Source of the DNA: Rugalucina vietnamica
Lineage: Eukaryota > Mollusca > Bivalvia > Lucinida > Lucinidae
Direction: 5' to 3'
DNA: 64,000 nt
Assembly (NCBI GenBank): GCA_964017185.1
Contig: OZ024879.1
Span: forward strand, 28,120,956 to 28,184,955
In this document: positions 1 to 11,213 of the stretch, piece after piece
Numbering within the stretch: position 1 is the first letter of the stretch
Layout: every line of letters begins with the position of its first letter
Notes under the pieces: model-generated
Seen by the model: only the letters and a program-made list of their open reading frames with translations
Told to the model about the DNA's origin: nothing
Database searches by the model: none
Program-made: the position numbers and the translations under genes

Positions 1-106
1 TGGTGTGATAGAGAGTTAACGGGACTATGGACGTTTAGGTGATATAGAAGAGACAAAAATGACATTTCTTTTGCGAATAAGTATATATAGCTTACTTTTT
101 TTGTTG

Positions 107-131
107 TGCGTGTGTGTGTGTGTGTGTGTGT
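107..131. repeat. (TG)n microsatellite
   Basis: A short uninterrupted TG dinucleotide run followed by TTG triplets. The stretch from 1 to about 300 shows no credible gene; its open frames are short and repeat-driven. Confidence 0.9.
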
Positions 132-307
132 TTCTTGTTGTTGTTGTTCAGGTCGGATAAGAACTCTACTTATGCTTCCAAAAATGACTCATTGGATCAA
201 TGCTGTATTTGTACACTTACCAATAGCTGCAAACGCATGTGAGCGTCGTGACTCATGGGTCTCAACTAAGGCGGGCCTGAACATTAAGGAAGCATTGTAA
301 TTCAGTA

Positions 308-485
308 TGACCATGAAAGGTATACCCCTTAAACCCCACTTTTATATAGAAAAATTAGGGTTTGCAAGGCTTTACCTATTTTTCTTATTTTGCTCCAACC
401 CCCGAGGCGGTTCTAATGTGTACCTACAATCTATGTTTTTAGCAAAAATAAGAAGAAAAAAAAAAAAAAAAAAAAAAAAAAAGAA
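308..485 (+). repeat. Foldback repeat family 2, partial copy with A-run
   Basis: The stretch carries the CTTAAACCCCACTTTT, GGCGGTTCTAA and TACCTACAATCTATGTTTT blocks also found at 20,960-21,200 and 48,785-49,035, where they form long hairpins. Here only one arm is present and the copy ends in an A-run of about 28. The open frames across it are not genes. Confidence 0.7.
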
Positions 486-649
486 AAAGAAATCTACATA
501 AAGTTTTCATTTTTTACATATATTTGCATAGGCACGTTTTCGTAATGCGTAATGTCTATCCCCAAGTTTAAGTCTTCGCCTGAAGTCTGTTGTGTGATTT
601 GTTCGGTTCTGATAAAAGTTTCCTAGCTCGTTACAGTACTGTTAATAAA

Positions 650-885
650 TGAGCCGCCTCGTGGGAAAACCAACAATGTGGTTTCCGACCAGGTCCGACA
701 TAACCCGAACTGTACAGTCACAGAAAAGAGCTAGAATCTTCAAATTTCGGATTTAAGTAGAAGAGAAACTGTACTATCCGAGTAGCGAAAACAAAGGCGC
801 TGATCAGCTTCGCAGTCACTGCGAAGCTGATCTGATCCTTTGTTTTCGCCTAGACAGATTGTTGGTTTTCCCATGTGGCGGCTCA
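650..885. mobile_element. MITE family 1, complete copy
   Basis: A 236-bp non-coding element with terminal inverted repeats: it begins TGAGCCGCCTCGTGGGAAAA and ends with the near reverse complement (TTTTCCCATGTGGCGGCTCA). The centre is a near-palindrome around GCTGATCAGCTTCGCAG and AACAAAGGCGC. Flanks are A/T rich; no convincing target duplication longer than a few bases. Five more copies or pieces lie at 4,337, 5,471, 8,946, 19,800 and 45,956. It has no coding capacity and would need a transposase in trans. Superfamily not assignable from these ends. Confidence 0.85.
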
Positions 886-993
886 AATATAATATATTAT
901 CATAGAAAAAAAAACAACGTCTATTGCAAGTGAAATCAAGACATATACTCTAAATACTAGTGATCTCATGTTAGTAACATTTTACATTTACTA

Positions 994-3664
994 TATAAAG
1001 CCAGAGAAATCGGAGGAAGAAATATCAAGTAGTGACGAGACCGACAGTAGTGATGCAGAAGCTAGAAGTGAAAGCGACGAGGAATATGAAGAGGAATGGG
1101 TTGATTTTGACAGAAATCAGTTTATTGACGACCAATAAGAAACAATGACCAAAGAGAAAGGATGTCCAAATTACCTATACAGGATAACAGTAAAAACGGA
1201 AAAACCTGATAACGTGGTTGTTCTATTTCATATATCTTTGGAAATGTGTCAATGTCATTAGCGATAATGCGCTTAATACATTGCTTTATTTTCTATATAA
1301 CTTGTTTGAACTTATGAGTTTACAGGATCAACTAATTGCAGCAGCATTACACGTGATTCCTGCAAGTGTCTATATGCTTCGTAAGTTTTTGCTTGTGGAC
1401 AGAGATTCTTTTGAACGATACATTGTTTGTCCACAGTGCACTAAAATGTATACACATACCGAATGTTTCAATGATGGCGAAACAATTCCACATCTTCTCA
1501 GATGCAACAACATTGTAAAACGATCAAAGAGAAAAACAACATATTGCAATCAAATGATGTTTAGGAAAGTTATTCTTAAGGGTGGAGACGACGCCTACTA
1601 TCCATTGAAAACGTTCTGTTTTAAGTCATTGATAGAAGGCTTGGAAAATCTATTGTGCAGGCCAGGTTATAAGGACATGTGCGAGCAATGGCGAACAAGG
1701 GATACCATTCCAGGATATGCATATGACATATATGATGGTGAGGTTTGGAAAACATTTCAAAGCATCGACAGTCGTGGTTTTCTTACAGAGAGATACTCGT
1801 TTTGTCTATAGTTAAATACCGATTGGTTTCAACCTTTTTCTCGCCGGAAAGATGTATCTGTCGGTGTTATTTACATGTGCCTACTAAACTTGCCTTTCAG
1901 TTTGCGATACAAGCGAGACAACATTTCATACTGGGTATAATTCCAGCTTTGAACAAAGAGCCTTCGACATTAAATTATTTCCTAGAGCCCTTAGTAAAAG
2001 AGCTTAAATGTCTTTGGAAAGGAGTTCGTATAGCAACTAATAAACAACAGGACGGTACGAAAGTTCGCGCCGCGCGTCTCTGTTGCACGGCAGACGTTCC
2101 AGCACTACGAAAGCTCTGTGGATTTTTAGGACATAGTGCTAATTTAGGTTGTTCAAAATGTTTAAAATCTTTTCCCGGGGATTCCGAGAAAAAAATGACT
2201 ACAGCGGTTTCGACCGGAATTTGTGGCCAAAGAGGTTTTATCACGATCATTTGAAAGCGATCAAGAAAATTGAGAAATGCAAATCTAAAACGGCTAAGTT
2301 GAATAAGGAACGAACACTCGGCTGGCGATTTACGCCTCTAACTGAACTAGAATATTTTGATTCAGTTATGCACCACGTTATTGATCCAATGCACAATCTG
2401 CTTTGGGGACCGCGAAACGGATGTTTAAATATTGGGTGAATGAAGACATTCTTACGAAAGAAAAGCTAAAACTCTTAGACAGTAGAATTCGCAATTTTAA
2501 AATCTGTGGTGATTTTGGCCGATTACCTAATAATATCTCGGCGAACTGGGGAGGTTTTACCGCGGAACCTTGGAAAACGTGGACACTTGTGTATTCATCG
2601 TATGCATTATATGGTCTTCTGTCAGATAAAGATTTCAAAATATGGCACACGTTTGTGACAGCCTGCAGAAAATTGGTTGCACCAGTTATTTCTTTTGACG
2701 ATGCACGTGTTGCCGATTTGTTGTTTGTGAAATGTGGTAAAGAAGTAGAAAGAACACATGGAAAGCATATAGTAACACCCAACATGCATTTACATTGCCA
2801 TTTGTATGAATCCATGAAACAGTTTGGGCCAGTGTTCGCGTTTTGGCTTTTTTTCATTTGAAAGATTCAATGGAATGTTAGAGAGTTTTAATACCAATGG
2901 ACGCGAGAACTTTGAAATTCAACTTATGCGTGAATTTGTCGTTACAAGTAATTTGGTACGTTAGCGTGAACGATGAACATAGTATGGTATTGCTTCCCAT
3001 AGCTGAATCCGTATCTGGTTGTCGCCGATCTGCAGACTCAACAGACACAGCTATAAAATCATGGAAACGTTCTATGTTACCTATCTAAAGAGTTTGTGAC
3101 TGGGCTGATCTTTCAACTGCCAATCTTCCATCGAAAAAGAGATTAGTGCAATTGGACAATGACGAATTTTGTCTCCTACAAGAACTTTATAAGATCAAGT
3201 ATTCAGGAGTCGAGATAAAGAATATGGCACTGACAATTTCCAAATACAAGTCAATACACTTGAATTGTCAAGTTTATACTACAAAATCTGACTTTCATGG
3301 AAACTATGCTAGAGTATTCGCACGGTTGATAAATGATAAAGGTGAAACCGATCCGTTTTCAACGCATCCTAGACCTGGTACAGTCAAATGTTATTTCACT
3401 CACACAGTTGAAATAAATTGTGTTCGAAAACATCACTGTTTCGCGTGCATTGACTGGCATCAGCCGTACCCTTACGAAATTCAGTACCCAGCTCCGGTTT
3501 CTGTATGGTATATGTCGAGATACTTTAGAGGAACCAGCGCAATATTCATGCCAGTTCAAAGAATATACTCGAGATTTGCAGGGGTCGAGAAAACAGATAA
3601 CAATTCGGGTATTCTAATCACATGTCCACTATATAAGAGAATACAGGACGTGTCAGCAGAATGA
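994..3664 (+). pseudogene. EnSpm/CACTA (tnp2-like) transposase relic
   Basis: A transposase-like gene broken by at least four frameshifts and several stops. In order: an acidic Ser/Asp/Glu-rich N-terminus (994-1,138); a Cys pair region with VCPQCTKMY near 1,428; then pieces in alternating frames carrying DWFQPF (about 1,820), LGIIPALNKEPSTLNYFLEP (about 1,940), LCGFLGHSANLGCSKCLKSF (about 2,110), DYSGFDRNLWP (about 2,200) and VIDPMHNLLWG (about 2,375). The last resembles the conserved DPMHNL block of animal EnSpm tnp2 transposases. A C-terminal domain follows at 3,146-3,664. The acidic start, Cys-rich block and DPMHNL order match the family as I remember it. The gene cannot encode an intact enzyme. 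Family call from motifs, not from a search. Confidence 0.8.
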
Positions 3665-3694
3665 GGATTGTAGGACTGAAAATGTGTGTTGTAG

Positions 3695-3810
3695 TGAAGT
3701 TTAGTTGGCCAACTGCTGTGGCAGTCACCTCAATAGAACTGATGGCCAATTTATTTTTGACAAGTATAGTAGGCCAAGTTTTGGCAGTCACCTAAAGTGA
3801 TCTGCTGGCC
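3695..3810. repeat. Subterminal repeats downstream of transposase relic
   Basis: Two degenerate copies of GGCCAA..TT.TGGCAGTCACCT, at about 3,703-3,735 and 3,768-3,800, the second ending CTGCTGGCC. EnSpm elements often carry repeated transposase-binding motifs inside their ends, and the position just past the transposase fits. The element's true terminus was not found. Confidence 0.45.
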
Positions 3811-4191
3811 TTTTTTCAATTTAATGAGGTGCGTTTCGAAGTCGACAATATGCTTTCAAAGTGACTTAGTTCAAATTGTGCAAAACGTGTCATAATTGAC
3901 TGAGGATTACATCCAAACCACATGCATATACACATGAACTTAACATTTATATGGGTGATCATGAGTTAGAGAAGTTGCGCACAATAAAAATATATACACT
4001 GTAGTAGATGTAATGCCAAAAACTACACGCAGTGTACATTCGCTTTAAGGCGGATGACAAAAAGTCGCCCCATGTTTCCATTCAATTAAAGCGTTTCTCT
4101 TTGAACGCCTATAACTTCCCCATTTGTGATCTTAAATTGCTTGAGCGTATGTATTAATAAGCTACGCGGAGTAAACGTTATAGGAGTCAAA

Positions 4192-4224
<33 letters not shown>

Positions 4225-4336
4225 TTGCTTTTGAATTTTCAGCATTATGCTTCTTTATTGCATGGGCTGTGTGGACAAAATGTTCATTCATCACTAAATA
4301 AAAAAAAATATAATATAGGCTTATATCCACTGCACC
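3811..4336. other. No gene seen; contains (ATT)n
   Basis: Non-coding sequence with an ATT microsatellite at 4,191-4,224. No open frame or family motif could be supported. Confidence 0.7.
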
Positions 4337-4430
4337 TGAAAACCAACAATTTGCGTAATGTGAAAACAAAGACGCAGATCAGTAGTGCAGAACTGCACAG
4401 CTGATCATCGTCTTTGTCAGCATTTGCTGC
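4337..4430. mobile_element. MITE family 1, fragment
   Basis: GAAAACCAACAATTTGCG and the inner near-palindrome around CAGATCAGTAGTGCAGAACTG match one arm and the core of the complete copy at 650-885. The other terminal repeat is missing. Confidence 0.6.
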
Positions 4431-4475
4431 ACATGCTTCTATAATGCACCAGGCTGACTGTAAAAGTCAATTTAT

Positions 4476-4478
<3 letters not shown>

Positions 4479-4525
<47 letters not shown>
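4479..4525. repeat. (AAT)n microsatellite
   Basis: About fifteen uninterrupted AAT units. The neighbouring 4,431-4,815 stretch holds no recognisable gene. Confidence 0.95.
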
Positions 4526-4815
4526 TTACTTTTGCGGTAAATACGAAATTTGTCTACTGCTTGGGGATGAAATATCAATATCATATCATAAAGAAAATGG
4601 GCGGTTCGGTGTTATGTGTAACAAACACAGATGTTCCATAAAATATGTTAATTAAGTAGTGTCTGTTTTTATCGCCTCCTCATAAGTTACGCTTGTTGGT
4701 TACGTGTATAGTTTGCCCCGCTGGGACTGATTACGAAGCTACCCCTCTCGTGACCCAAATTGCGTGAGTTGGCGGGAGAAGCTGCGTAGACATTATCATT
4801 TCTATATCGACAGCA

Positions 4816-5027
4816 ATGGCGGGAAGATCAACACCAAATCGTAATGTGACAGGCTCTGATATTGAGTTTAGTATGGACGTGAGTTCAATCCAAGATCCGG
4901 TTCAAGCAAAACTGGACGATTTGATTGAAATCACAAGGTGAAACAGTGAGCAGCTGTAGAAATTGCTGGGAGACAGTACAAAGACGCAACGCCCGACGAG
5001 AGGACATCAATTCCGAAAGCCTGCTCA
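4816..5027 (+). pseudogene. Degraded first exon, unknown protein
   Basis: From an ATG at 4,816 the frame reads MAGRSTPNRNVTGSDIEFSM and continues to a TGA at 4,939; staying in the same frame it continues through a TAG and reaches a strong splice donor GTAAGT starting at 5,028. The two stops would each be explained by one C-to-T change (CGA to TGA, CAG to TAG). Open reading through the stops, a donor exactly at the end of the frame and an upstream ATG together suggest a former coding first exon of about 70 residues. I do not recognise the family, and no partner exon was found downstream. Confidence 0.45.
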
Positions 5028-5029
5028 GT

Positions 5030-5340
5030 AAGTTTATTTAGATAACGCATGTTTGATTTATTTTATAATGCCATTTTAATCCAGGACGGATCCGCACCTT
5101 GCAAATTTGATCCAACTTTTATCCTGGGTCATTTTTTAAAAACCGTTATCGCATATCTTCACTGATACCGAATTAGTCTATTCTTTTGGTGTGTTTAACT
5201 TTATTGACGCGCCCGGGCCTCACCGATTTGTTAAACATACCCTCTTGTGTCATGAATGGGGCCATGAGACTGTCGAGTGAATTAAAAAATATCGAAAAAT
5301 ATTAATCCAAGTAAAAGTATATACAAATAAATACAATAGG
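5030..5340. other. No gene seen
   Basis: Non-coding stretch after the degraded exon. No repeat match to other parts of the window was noticed. Confidence 0.6.
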
Positions 5341-5344
5341 TTTT

Positions 5345-5455
5345 ATGCCCAAGTCAAAATTTTTTCTGTCATGTCGCTCCAAATACGCTATGGAGTTGCG
5401 GATGACAGAAGTGGGGATCGAGCCCAGGACTTCTCGATTCGGAGTCTGATTTGAA
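5345..5455 (-). mobile_element. tRNA-derived SINE fragment
   Basis: Read on the minus strand it begins near CAGACTCCGAATCGAGAAGT and has a Pol III B-box-like GGGCTCGATCCC. The same CAGACTCCG start and B-box arrangement recurs at 10,990-11,097, so this is a dispersed family rather than a tRNA gene. The A-box side is lost. Confidence 0.55.
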
Positions 5456-5470
5456 TGAGAATATAAAATT

Positions 5471-5700
5471 TGAGCCGCGCCTTGTGAAAACCAACAATGT
5501 TTTCCGCCAGGCCCGGCACAAACCGAGCCGCTGTACAAGCATAGAAAATAGCTAATGAGAAGCTGGATTTTTTCTATTTAGAAAGTAGAGGAATTGTATT
5601 ATCTGTGTGGCGACACAAAGAAGCTGATCAGCTGCGCAGTGCTGGTCTACGTCTTTGTTTTCGCACATGCAAATTGTTTGTTTTCTCATGACACGGCTCA
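5471..5700. mobile_element. MITE family 1, complete copy
   Basis: Begins TGAGCCGCGCCTTGTGAAAA and ends TTTTCTCATGACACGGCTCA, inverted relative to each other; 230 bp. The core again holds AAGCTGATCAGCTGCGCAG and GTCTTTGTTTTCGC. Non-coding. Flanks are AAATT and TTAAA. Confidence 0.85.
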
Positions 5701-6228
5701 TTAAAGCTTAGTGAAACATCACGGCTTTGTCTAGGAATTAACCATTTTTGCATTATCTGCTAGTGGTACCCAGCTTTACAAAAATTAATATTGGAAAAAC
5801 AGATAACGAAAACCCCCATTGAAAAATAATCGATATTCAAAGTGGTCGTATGTATCCCCAGGGTGTGTTCAAACAGGCGGATAATCAGGCATGTAAGAGT
5901 ACATAAAACGGCGTTTCCGATTTGTCAAAAATGCTAAAAAGAAACCAATCATAGAACGGCTAAAGGAAATTTTCGGCTTTATTGTCAAAATGGCTTACCA
6001 AAGACGCTACGGTGTTGTCATGCAGTGGTATTTGTATTTGTCACTGATTTTCAGGTGCGGGAATGATCTCTTTGATTTCCCAATTGGCCTGCCTGAGTGT
6101 TGTCTCCCTATCTCGGAGTGACCTCCCTATTTTTGAGAAAATCTTTGTTTTTGTTTTCTTCTTACTCCAATCAATTTCTGATTATTATTGGGAGGTGTAC
6201 ATTGTACACACTGATGTGTTTGCAGAAT

Positions 6229-6482
6229 TAGCCTACATGCGTGAGGATAGAACCTGTGTAGGGATCTTTAACCATGGCAGGTGATGACTTTCCCTGCACA
6301 GGGGTCCTCCAGTTAACGTCTCGATCCGAAAGACGGCGCACTGTGTTCCTGTCATACGTGCAAATGACAAGAAGGCAAGCGTGTTCGGACCACCAAATAT
6401 TCCTCGCAGCCCACGGATCGAACCCCGGACCTCTAACACCAGAGGCCAGTGTACTAACCACTGAGCTACCATGCTCTGCCTA
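6229..6482 (-). mobile_element. tRNA-derived SINE
   Basis: On the minus strand the element starts at about 6,482 with an A-box-like GGTAGCTCAGTGGTTAGTAC and a B-box GGGGTTCGATCC, spaced as in a tRNA gene. A body follows with TTTCGGATCGAGACGTTAAC, a block widespread in animal SINEs. The tRNA part cannot fold as a mature tRNA end to end and lacks a terminator directly after it, so it is a retroposon. Both strands show open frames of about 75 residues across it; these are incidental. Confidence 0.8.
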
Positions 6483-7429
6483 AATAAATTTTCAGAAATT
6501 CCTTATATAGCTTATTATATACTCCGATCCTGCTGTATGGTGGCATCTACTGTATCGTGGCATCTTCTGTATCGCGGCATTTGCATATCACATGGATGGT
6601 CGAGCGCAGTGCTCCCTAGCAATTGTTTACATTCGGCATCTTTCGAGTCAAATGCTTAACTGCAGTGAAAACTGAGCAAAATGTAAAGACCTCTGGTAAA
6701 ATAATGTGTACCTTTAGCAAAAATCATGTAGAAAACTTGTTTCTGCAAATACTGGTTACCCCTTGCTCATGAAATGTCCCCGCAGTCCGTTAAACATCTG
6801 TTATTTTTATTTTCTGCGAGTCGGCTCTGTCGACTGGATGTCAGACATCACATGGTATCACTAGGTCACATCATCTCCTAATATGGAAACTTTGACATTC
6901 GCTTATGAACTCTGTGATACAGAAGACACTTTTGCGACTTGGGTATAAAACAACATGGCCATACTAATGCAGAAGCCTTACAATATTAACAAATTTGTTG
7001 TAATTTTCTTCATAAAAGGGTCCGAGGGGAAGGGATTTGGAAGTTGTTGAGGGAGAATAAAATCCAATTGTTCATCTTGTGCATTTACAGATAAGGGCCG
7101 CAATAGAGTAGGAACCCAATATACATCTACCTATTTGGAAATTTAAATCTCCACCAAATTTCAAGAATTATCATTCTTCCTATTTTATCCCTGGGGACGG
7201 TACTCGCATATAAAATTGGTATGTATGTGCCACCCTAGGTTAAAAAGAAGGGGCTGCTTTCAGAGCTGATAGAACTGTAAAAGTTGTGCCTTTAGAGCTG
7301 ATAGAACTGGGGAAAACGGGTGCATTCAGAAAAATTGATCAAACTGAAGAAAAGGTGCTTTCAAAGTTAAAAACTAAAAAAGGGGGCTTTAGGGCAGCAC
7401 ATACCCATACTGTCTGAATATGGGAGTAC
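6483..7429. other. No gene seen
   Basis: Non-coding, with a weak short repeat of AGAGCTGATAGAACTG near 7,260-7,310. No domain or splice-bounded exon could be supported. Confidence 0.6.
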
Positions 7430-8868
7430 TCAGCCAGGATGGCAATGATCCGGCGTCCATCCGTTGTCGTTGTCCGTCGTCGCCGTCCACAATTTCAAAG
7501 ATCTTTTTCTCTGAAACCACTGGGTCGATTGTTCTCATATTACACATACAGCATCTATAGATAGGGGGAAAGAATATATATATTTTTTGTTTTGATCTGA
7601 TAAGAACTCTGGTTGCTTATGATTCCAATAGACTTATAATGCACAAGTGAAAATTTTGAGTTTTTGCTGTCTTGTTGCAGATATTTCAATTTGTTTTTGC
7701 AGAAATGTTAATTGATAAGTCCTCTACTTTTCATGTGACTTGTCTCCTAATTCTTCACTTTGATTGGTTGCAGGGGCCCCATATAGGGCAAAATTGAAAA
7801 CATTCCAAAATCTTCTACTCAGAAACTGTCAAGAGGATGAAGCCTGTACTGTGTATACATGTTCCTGACAGTAGCCTCTACATAATTTGTGTTTTTTATT
7901 CCAGACAGATAAGAAGTCTGGATGCTATGGCAACTTAACGTTTCCTTAAGACTTATAATGGGTAAAGTTGAAATTGACTATTTTTGAGGTCCAATTGCAG
8001 ATATTTGATTTTTTTTTGTAGAAATGTTTATTGAGTAGTGCTCCACGTTTATTGTTACTTTTGTCCTAATCCTTTATTTTGATTGGTTGTTGGGGCCCCA
8101 TACAGGGCAAAATTTAGAAAAAACATTCAAAATTCTTCTCCTCAGAAACTGTCCCAGGGGTGAAGTCTGTACTTTTTATACATGTTCCTGACAGTAGCCT
8201 CTCCATAATTTGTGTTTTTTATTCCATTCGGATAAGAACTCTGGTTGCTATGGTAACTTCAAGTTTCCATAGACTTATAATGGGAAAAGTGGAAATTAGC
8301 TATTTTTCTGGTGCAATTGCAGATATTTGAATTTTGTTTTTGCAGAAATGTTTATTGAGTAGTGCTTTATGTTTCTTGTGATTTTTGTCCTAATACTTTA
8401 CTTTGATTTGTTCATGATGGGGCCGCATAAAGGGCAAAATTTTGAAAAAAAAAAAAAAAAAAAAACATTCAAAAATCTTCTCCTTAGAAACTGTCTCCGG
8501 CATGAAAATTTAAAAGTGGGCAATGATCAGGAAACGAAGCAATCAGAAAGCAACTCCCACTCCAAATAGCAAGGGATAAGAAACAAAAACCAAATAGACA
8601 ATTATGTACCTATACTAAGAAAACACACCGCGAGCCGAGTGAGCAGCTATTTCCAAATAGGCAGCCATTCAGTTACCTGAATCTAACCAACTAGCCTGTA
8701 CTTTTTATACATGTTTCTTACAGTAGTCTCTACATAATTTGTGCTTTTTATTCCAGTCGTATAAGAACTCTGGTTGCTATGGCAACTTAAAGTTTCCATA
8801 CACTTACAAATAGGCTTTTTGTCTATTCCAATCCCAGATATTTGAATTTTGTTTTTGCAGAAATGTTT
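7430..8868 (+). repeat. Tandem repeat block, about 320-bp units
   Basis: Starts with the same lead-in as the Helitron-like units (CCGGCGTCCATCCG, TTTCAAAGATC) but then continues as about four units of roughly 320 bp. Each carries GGGGCC.CATA.AGGGCAAAA, a TTCTTCTC-like CAGAAACTGTC block, CTGTACT..TATACATGTTCC, and ATAAGAACTCTGGTTGCTATGG. Unit starts of the GGGGCC motif are near 7,772, 8,092 and 8,419. The third unit is split by about 190 bp of unrelated sequence (about 8,504-8,692), after which the unit resumes. A 20-A run sits at about 8,446-8,465. Confidence 0.75.
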
Positions 8869-8945
8869 ATCGAGTAGCCACCTTTTAGGAATATGCTGCT
8901 TACTTGGTTTACTGTATGTTTGCATCAGTACCTATTTGAGTCACA

Positions 8946-9163
8946 TCATGAGAAAACAAACATTCTGCATAAGCAAAAACAAAGGCACAGATCAGTTTTG
9001 CTGTAACTGTGATGCTGATCAGCCCCTTTGTTTTCAATAAGGGGTAGTACAATTCCTCTCCTTACTGAATCCAAAGTTTCCAGGCTTTAGCGATCTTATG
9101 TGGATGTACAACTTGGTTTATATTAGACCTGGTCTGAAACTATAATGTTCATTTTCTCATGAT
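8946..9163. mobile_element. MITE family 1, diverged copy
   Basis: Ends ATCATGAGAAAACAAACA and TGTTCATTTTCTCATGAT are inverted; the inside contains CAAAGGCACAGATCAG, TGCTGATCAGCCCCTTTGTT and GACCTGGTCTGAAAC, which match the family core in reverse order. The outer TGAGCCG is lost. Confidence 0.65.
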
Positions 9164-9176
9164 ATTTTGATTGTTA

Positions 9177-10962
9177 GCATCTGAGCCGAAGGCTCACAAG
9201 GTGAGCTTATAGGATGGCCATGCTCTGGCGTCCGTCCGTCGTCCGTTCACATTTTCAAAGATCTTCTCCTCTGAAACCGCTGGGCCAATCAAAGCCAAAC
9301 TTCATGTGGAGCATCCTTAGGAAGGGTGAACGAAAGTTTATATAAATGGCCCAGGTCACATGACCAAGATGGCCGCCATGGTTATAAATAGCAAAAACCT
9401 TTAAAATTCTTCTTCTCCAGAACCAGTGGGCCGATTTCCACGAAACTTTGTACATAGCATTGGGGACGCGGACCCATCATAGTTTATATAAATCATGACC
9501 CTAGGATGGCCTTGACCTATTTTACCGCAAGGTCAACTTAGGTCGCCAATGCATTTGAGTGGGAAAAATGGTAAAATAAAATGCTATTTAATGGGTAAAA
9601 CTTACTGGGAATAGGCAAATTGACAGAAGATTAATGTTTATGGAAAATTCTAGCCCCTGGGGGGTTGTCTGCCCCTGCCCCGGGGCTATATACATGTATA
9701 TTTCCATAATTATGAAATATCTTCTCCCCTGAAACCGCTTGGCCAATCAAAGCCAAACTTCATATGGAGTATCCTTGGGAAGGGAGAAAGAAAGTTTTTA
9801 TAAATGGTCAAGGTCACATGACCAAGCTGGCCTCCGTGGCTATAAATAGAAAACACCTTTAAAATCTTCTTCTCCAGAACCAGAAGGCCAATGATTTTGA
9901 AACTTGGTGTGAAGCATCAGGCAATGAAGCTCTACAAAGTCTATATAAATCATGACCATGGGATGACCTTGACCTTTTTTACGGCAAGGTCAACTTAGGT
10001 CACCCATGCATTTGCATGGGAAAAATAGGAAAATTTCATTTAATGGCAGAAAACTTGCTAGGAATGAGCTAATGGACAGAAAACTTATGTTTATGAAAAT
10101 ATTTTGGGCCAAGGGGGTTGTCTGCCCCTGCCCCAGGGCTATATACATGTATATGACCATAATATTCAAACATCCTCATCTCTGGAACCGCTTGGCCAAT
10201 CAAAGCCAAACTTTATGTGGATCATCCTTAGAAAGAGGGAATGAAAGTTTGTATAAATGGTCAAGGTCACATGACCAAGATGGCCGCCATGGCTATAAAT
10301 AGCAAAAACTTTTATAAATCTTCTTTCCCAGAATCAGAAGGCCTATTATTTTGAAACTTGGCATGAAGCAGCAGGCAATGGAGCTCTACAAAGTTTATAT
10401 AAATCATGACACTGGGATGACCTTGACATTTTACGGCGAGGTCAACTTAGGTCACTAATGCATTCGAATGGGAAAAAATAGTAAACGGAATTAAATGGGG
10501 GAAACTTGCTGGGAGTATGCAAATGAACAGAAAATTTATGTTTATGGAAAAAAATTGACCTCAGGAGGGTTGTCTGCCCCTGTCCTGGGCCTATATACAT
10601 GTATATGACCATAATATTCAAACATCTACTTCTCTGAAACCGCTATACCAATAAAAGCCAAACTTTAAGTGGAGCGTTGTGAGGAAGAGGGAATGAAAAT
10701 TTATATAAAAGGTCAAGGTCATATGACCAAGATGGCCGCCATGGCTATTAATAGCAAAAACCTTTAAAATTCTTTTTCTCCAGAACCAGATGGCCTATGA
10801 TTTTGAAACTTGGCATGAAGCATCAGGCAATAGAGCTTTATAAAGTTTAAAGGTTATATAAATCATGACCCTGGGATAACCTTGACCCATTTTATGGCAA
10901 GGTCAACTTAAGTCACATACCCAGATCTCAGGTGAGCGTTTATAGGACCATTGGTCCTCTGG
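9177..10962 (+). mobile_element. Helitron-like tandem-repeat element, copy A
   Basis: Begins CATCTGAGCCGAAGGCTCAC (a decayed form of the CTCACCTGAGCCGAAGG start of copies B and C) and ends in CAGGTGAGCG, a palindrome AGGACCATTGGTCCT and then CTGG followed by T. Between lie four units of about 452 bp. Each contains AAGATGGCCGCCATGGC, TTCTTCTCCAGAACC, TGACCTTGACC and a run of GGCAAGGTCAACTTAGGTC. A 3' hairpin followed by CTRR, with no obvious target duplication, is the Helitron signature; the superfamily call is inference. Open frames inside (both strands) recur with the repeat and are not genes. Confidence 0.65.
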
Positions 10963-10989
10963 TTCAGTCATGTTGGGACGGGGCCACCG

Positions 10990-11097
10990 TTCCTTGGTAG
11001 TTAATCAGAACTGTGGGGAGCTAAAGGTGTCTTGCTCTAGGAAACCTTACGGCGCTTGTGAGGATCGAACCCAGGTCCTCCGTTCCGGAGTCTGACA
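10990..11097 (-). mobile_element. tRNA-derived SINE fragment
   Basis: Minus-strand CAGACTCCGGAACGGAGGAC followed by a B-box-like CTGGGTTCGATCC. Same family as 5,345-5,455. It abuts the Helitron-like copy A. Confidence 0.5.
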
Positions 11098-11213
11098 TAT
11101 GTAATTCTTAAGAAAACAGTTTTAGAGAAATCGATTAAATTCAGAAAGAAAATAAAGCAGAGTTTGTTATACTGTTAAAGCAATACAGTATAACTGTTGC
11201 AAAATATACTTAC

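Noticed and set aside
106..501. Two 64-residue proteins at the window start
   Set aside because: They run through a TG microsatellite, a foldback repeat and an A-run.
3998..4033. CACTG...CAGTG as the terminus of the EnSpm element
   Set aside because: CACTG and CAGTG occur close together but no matching left end was found, and the distance after the transposase makes it weak.
9255..10302. Small proteins on both strands inside the Helitron-like copy A
   Set aside because: The same peptides reappear wherever the DNA repeat recurs (15.5, 59.5, 60.0, 60.4 kb) with random breaks; they follow the repeat, not selection for coding.
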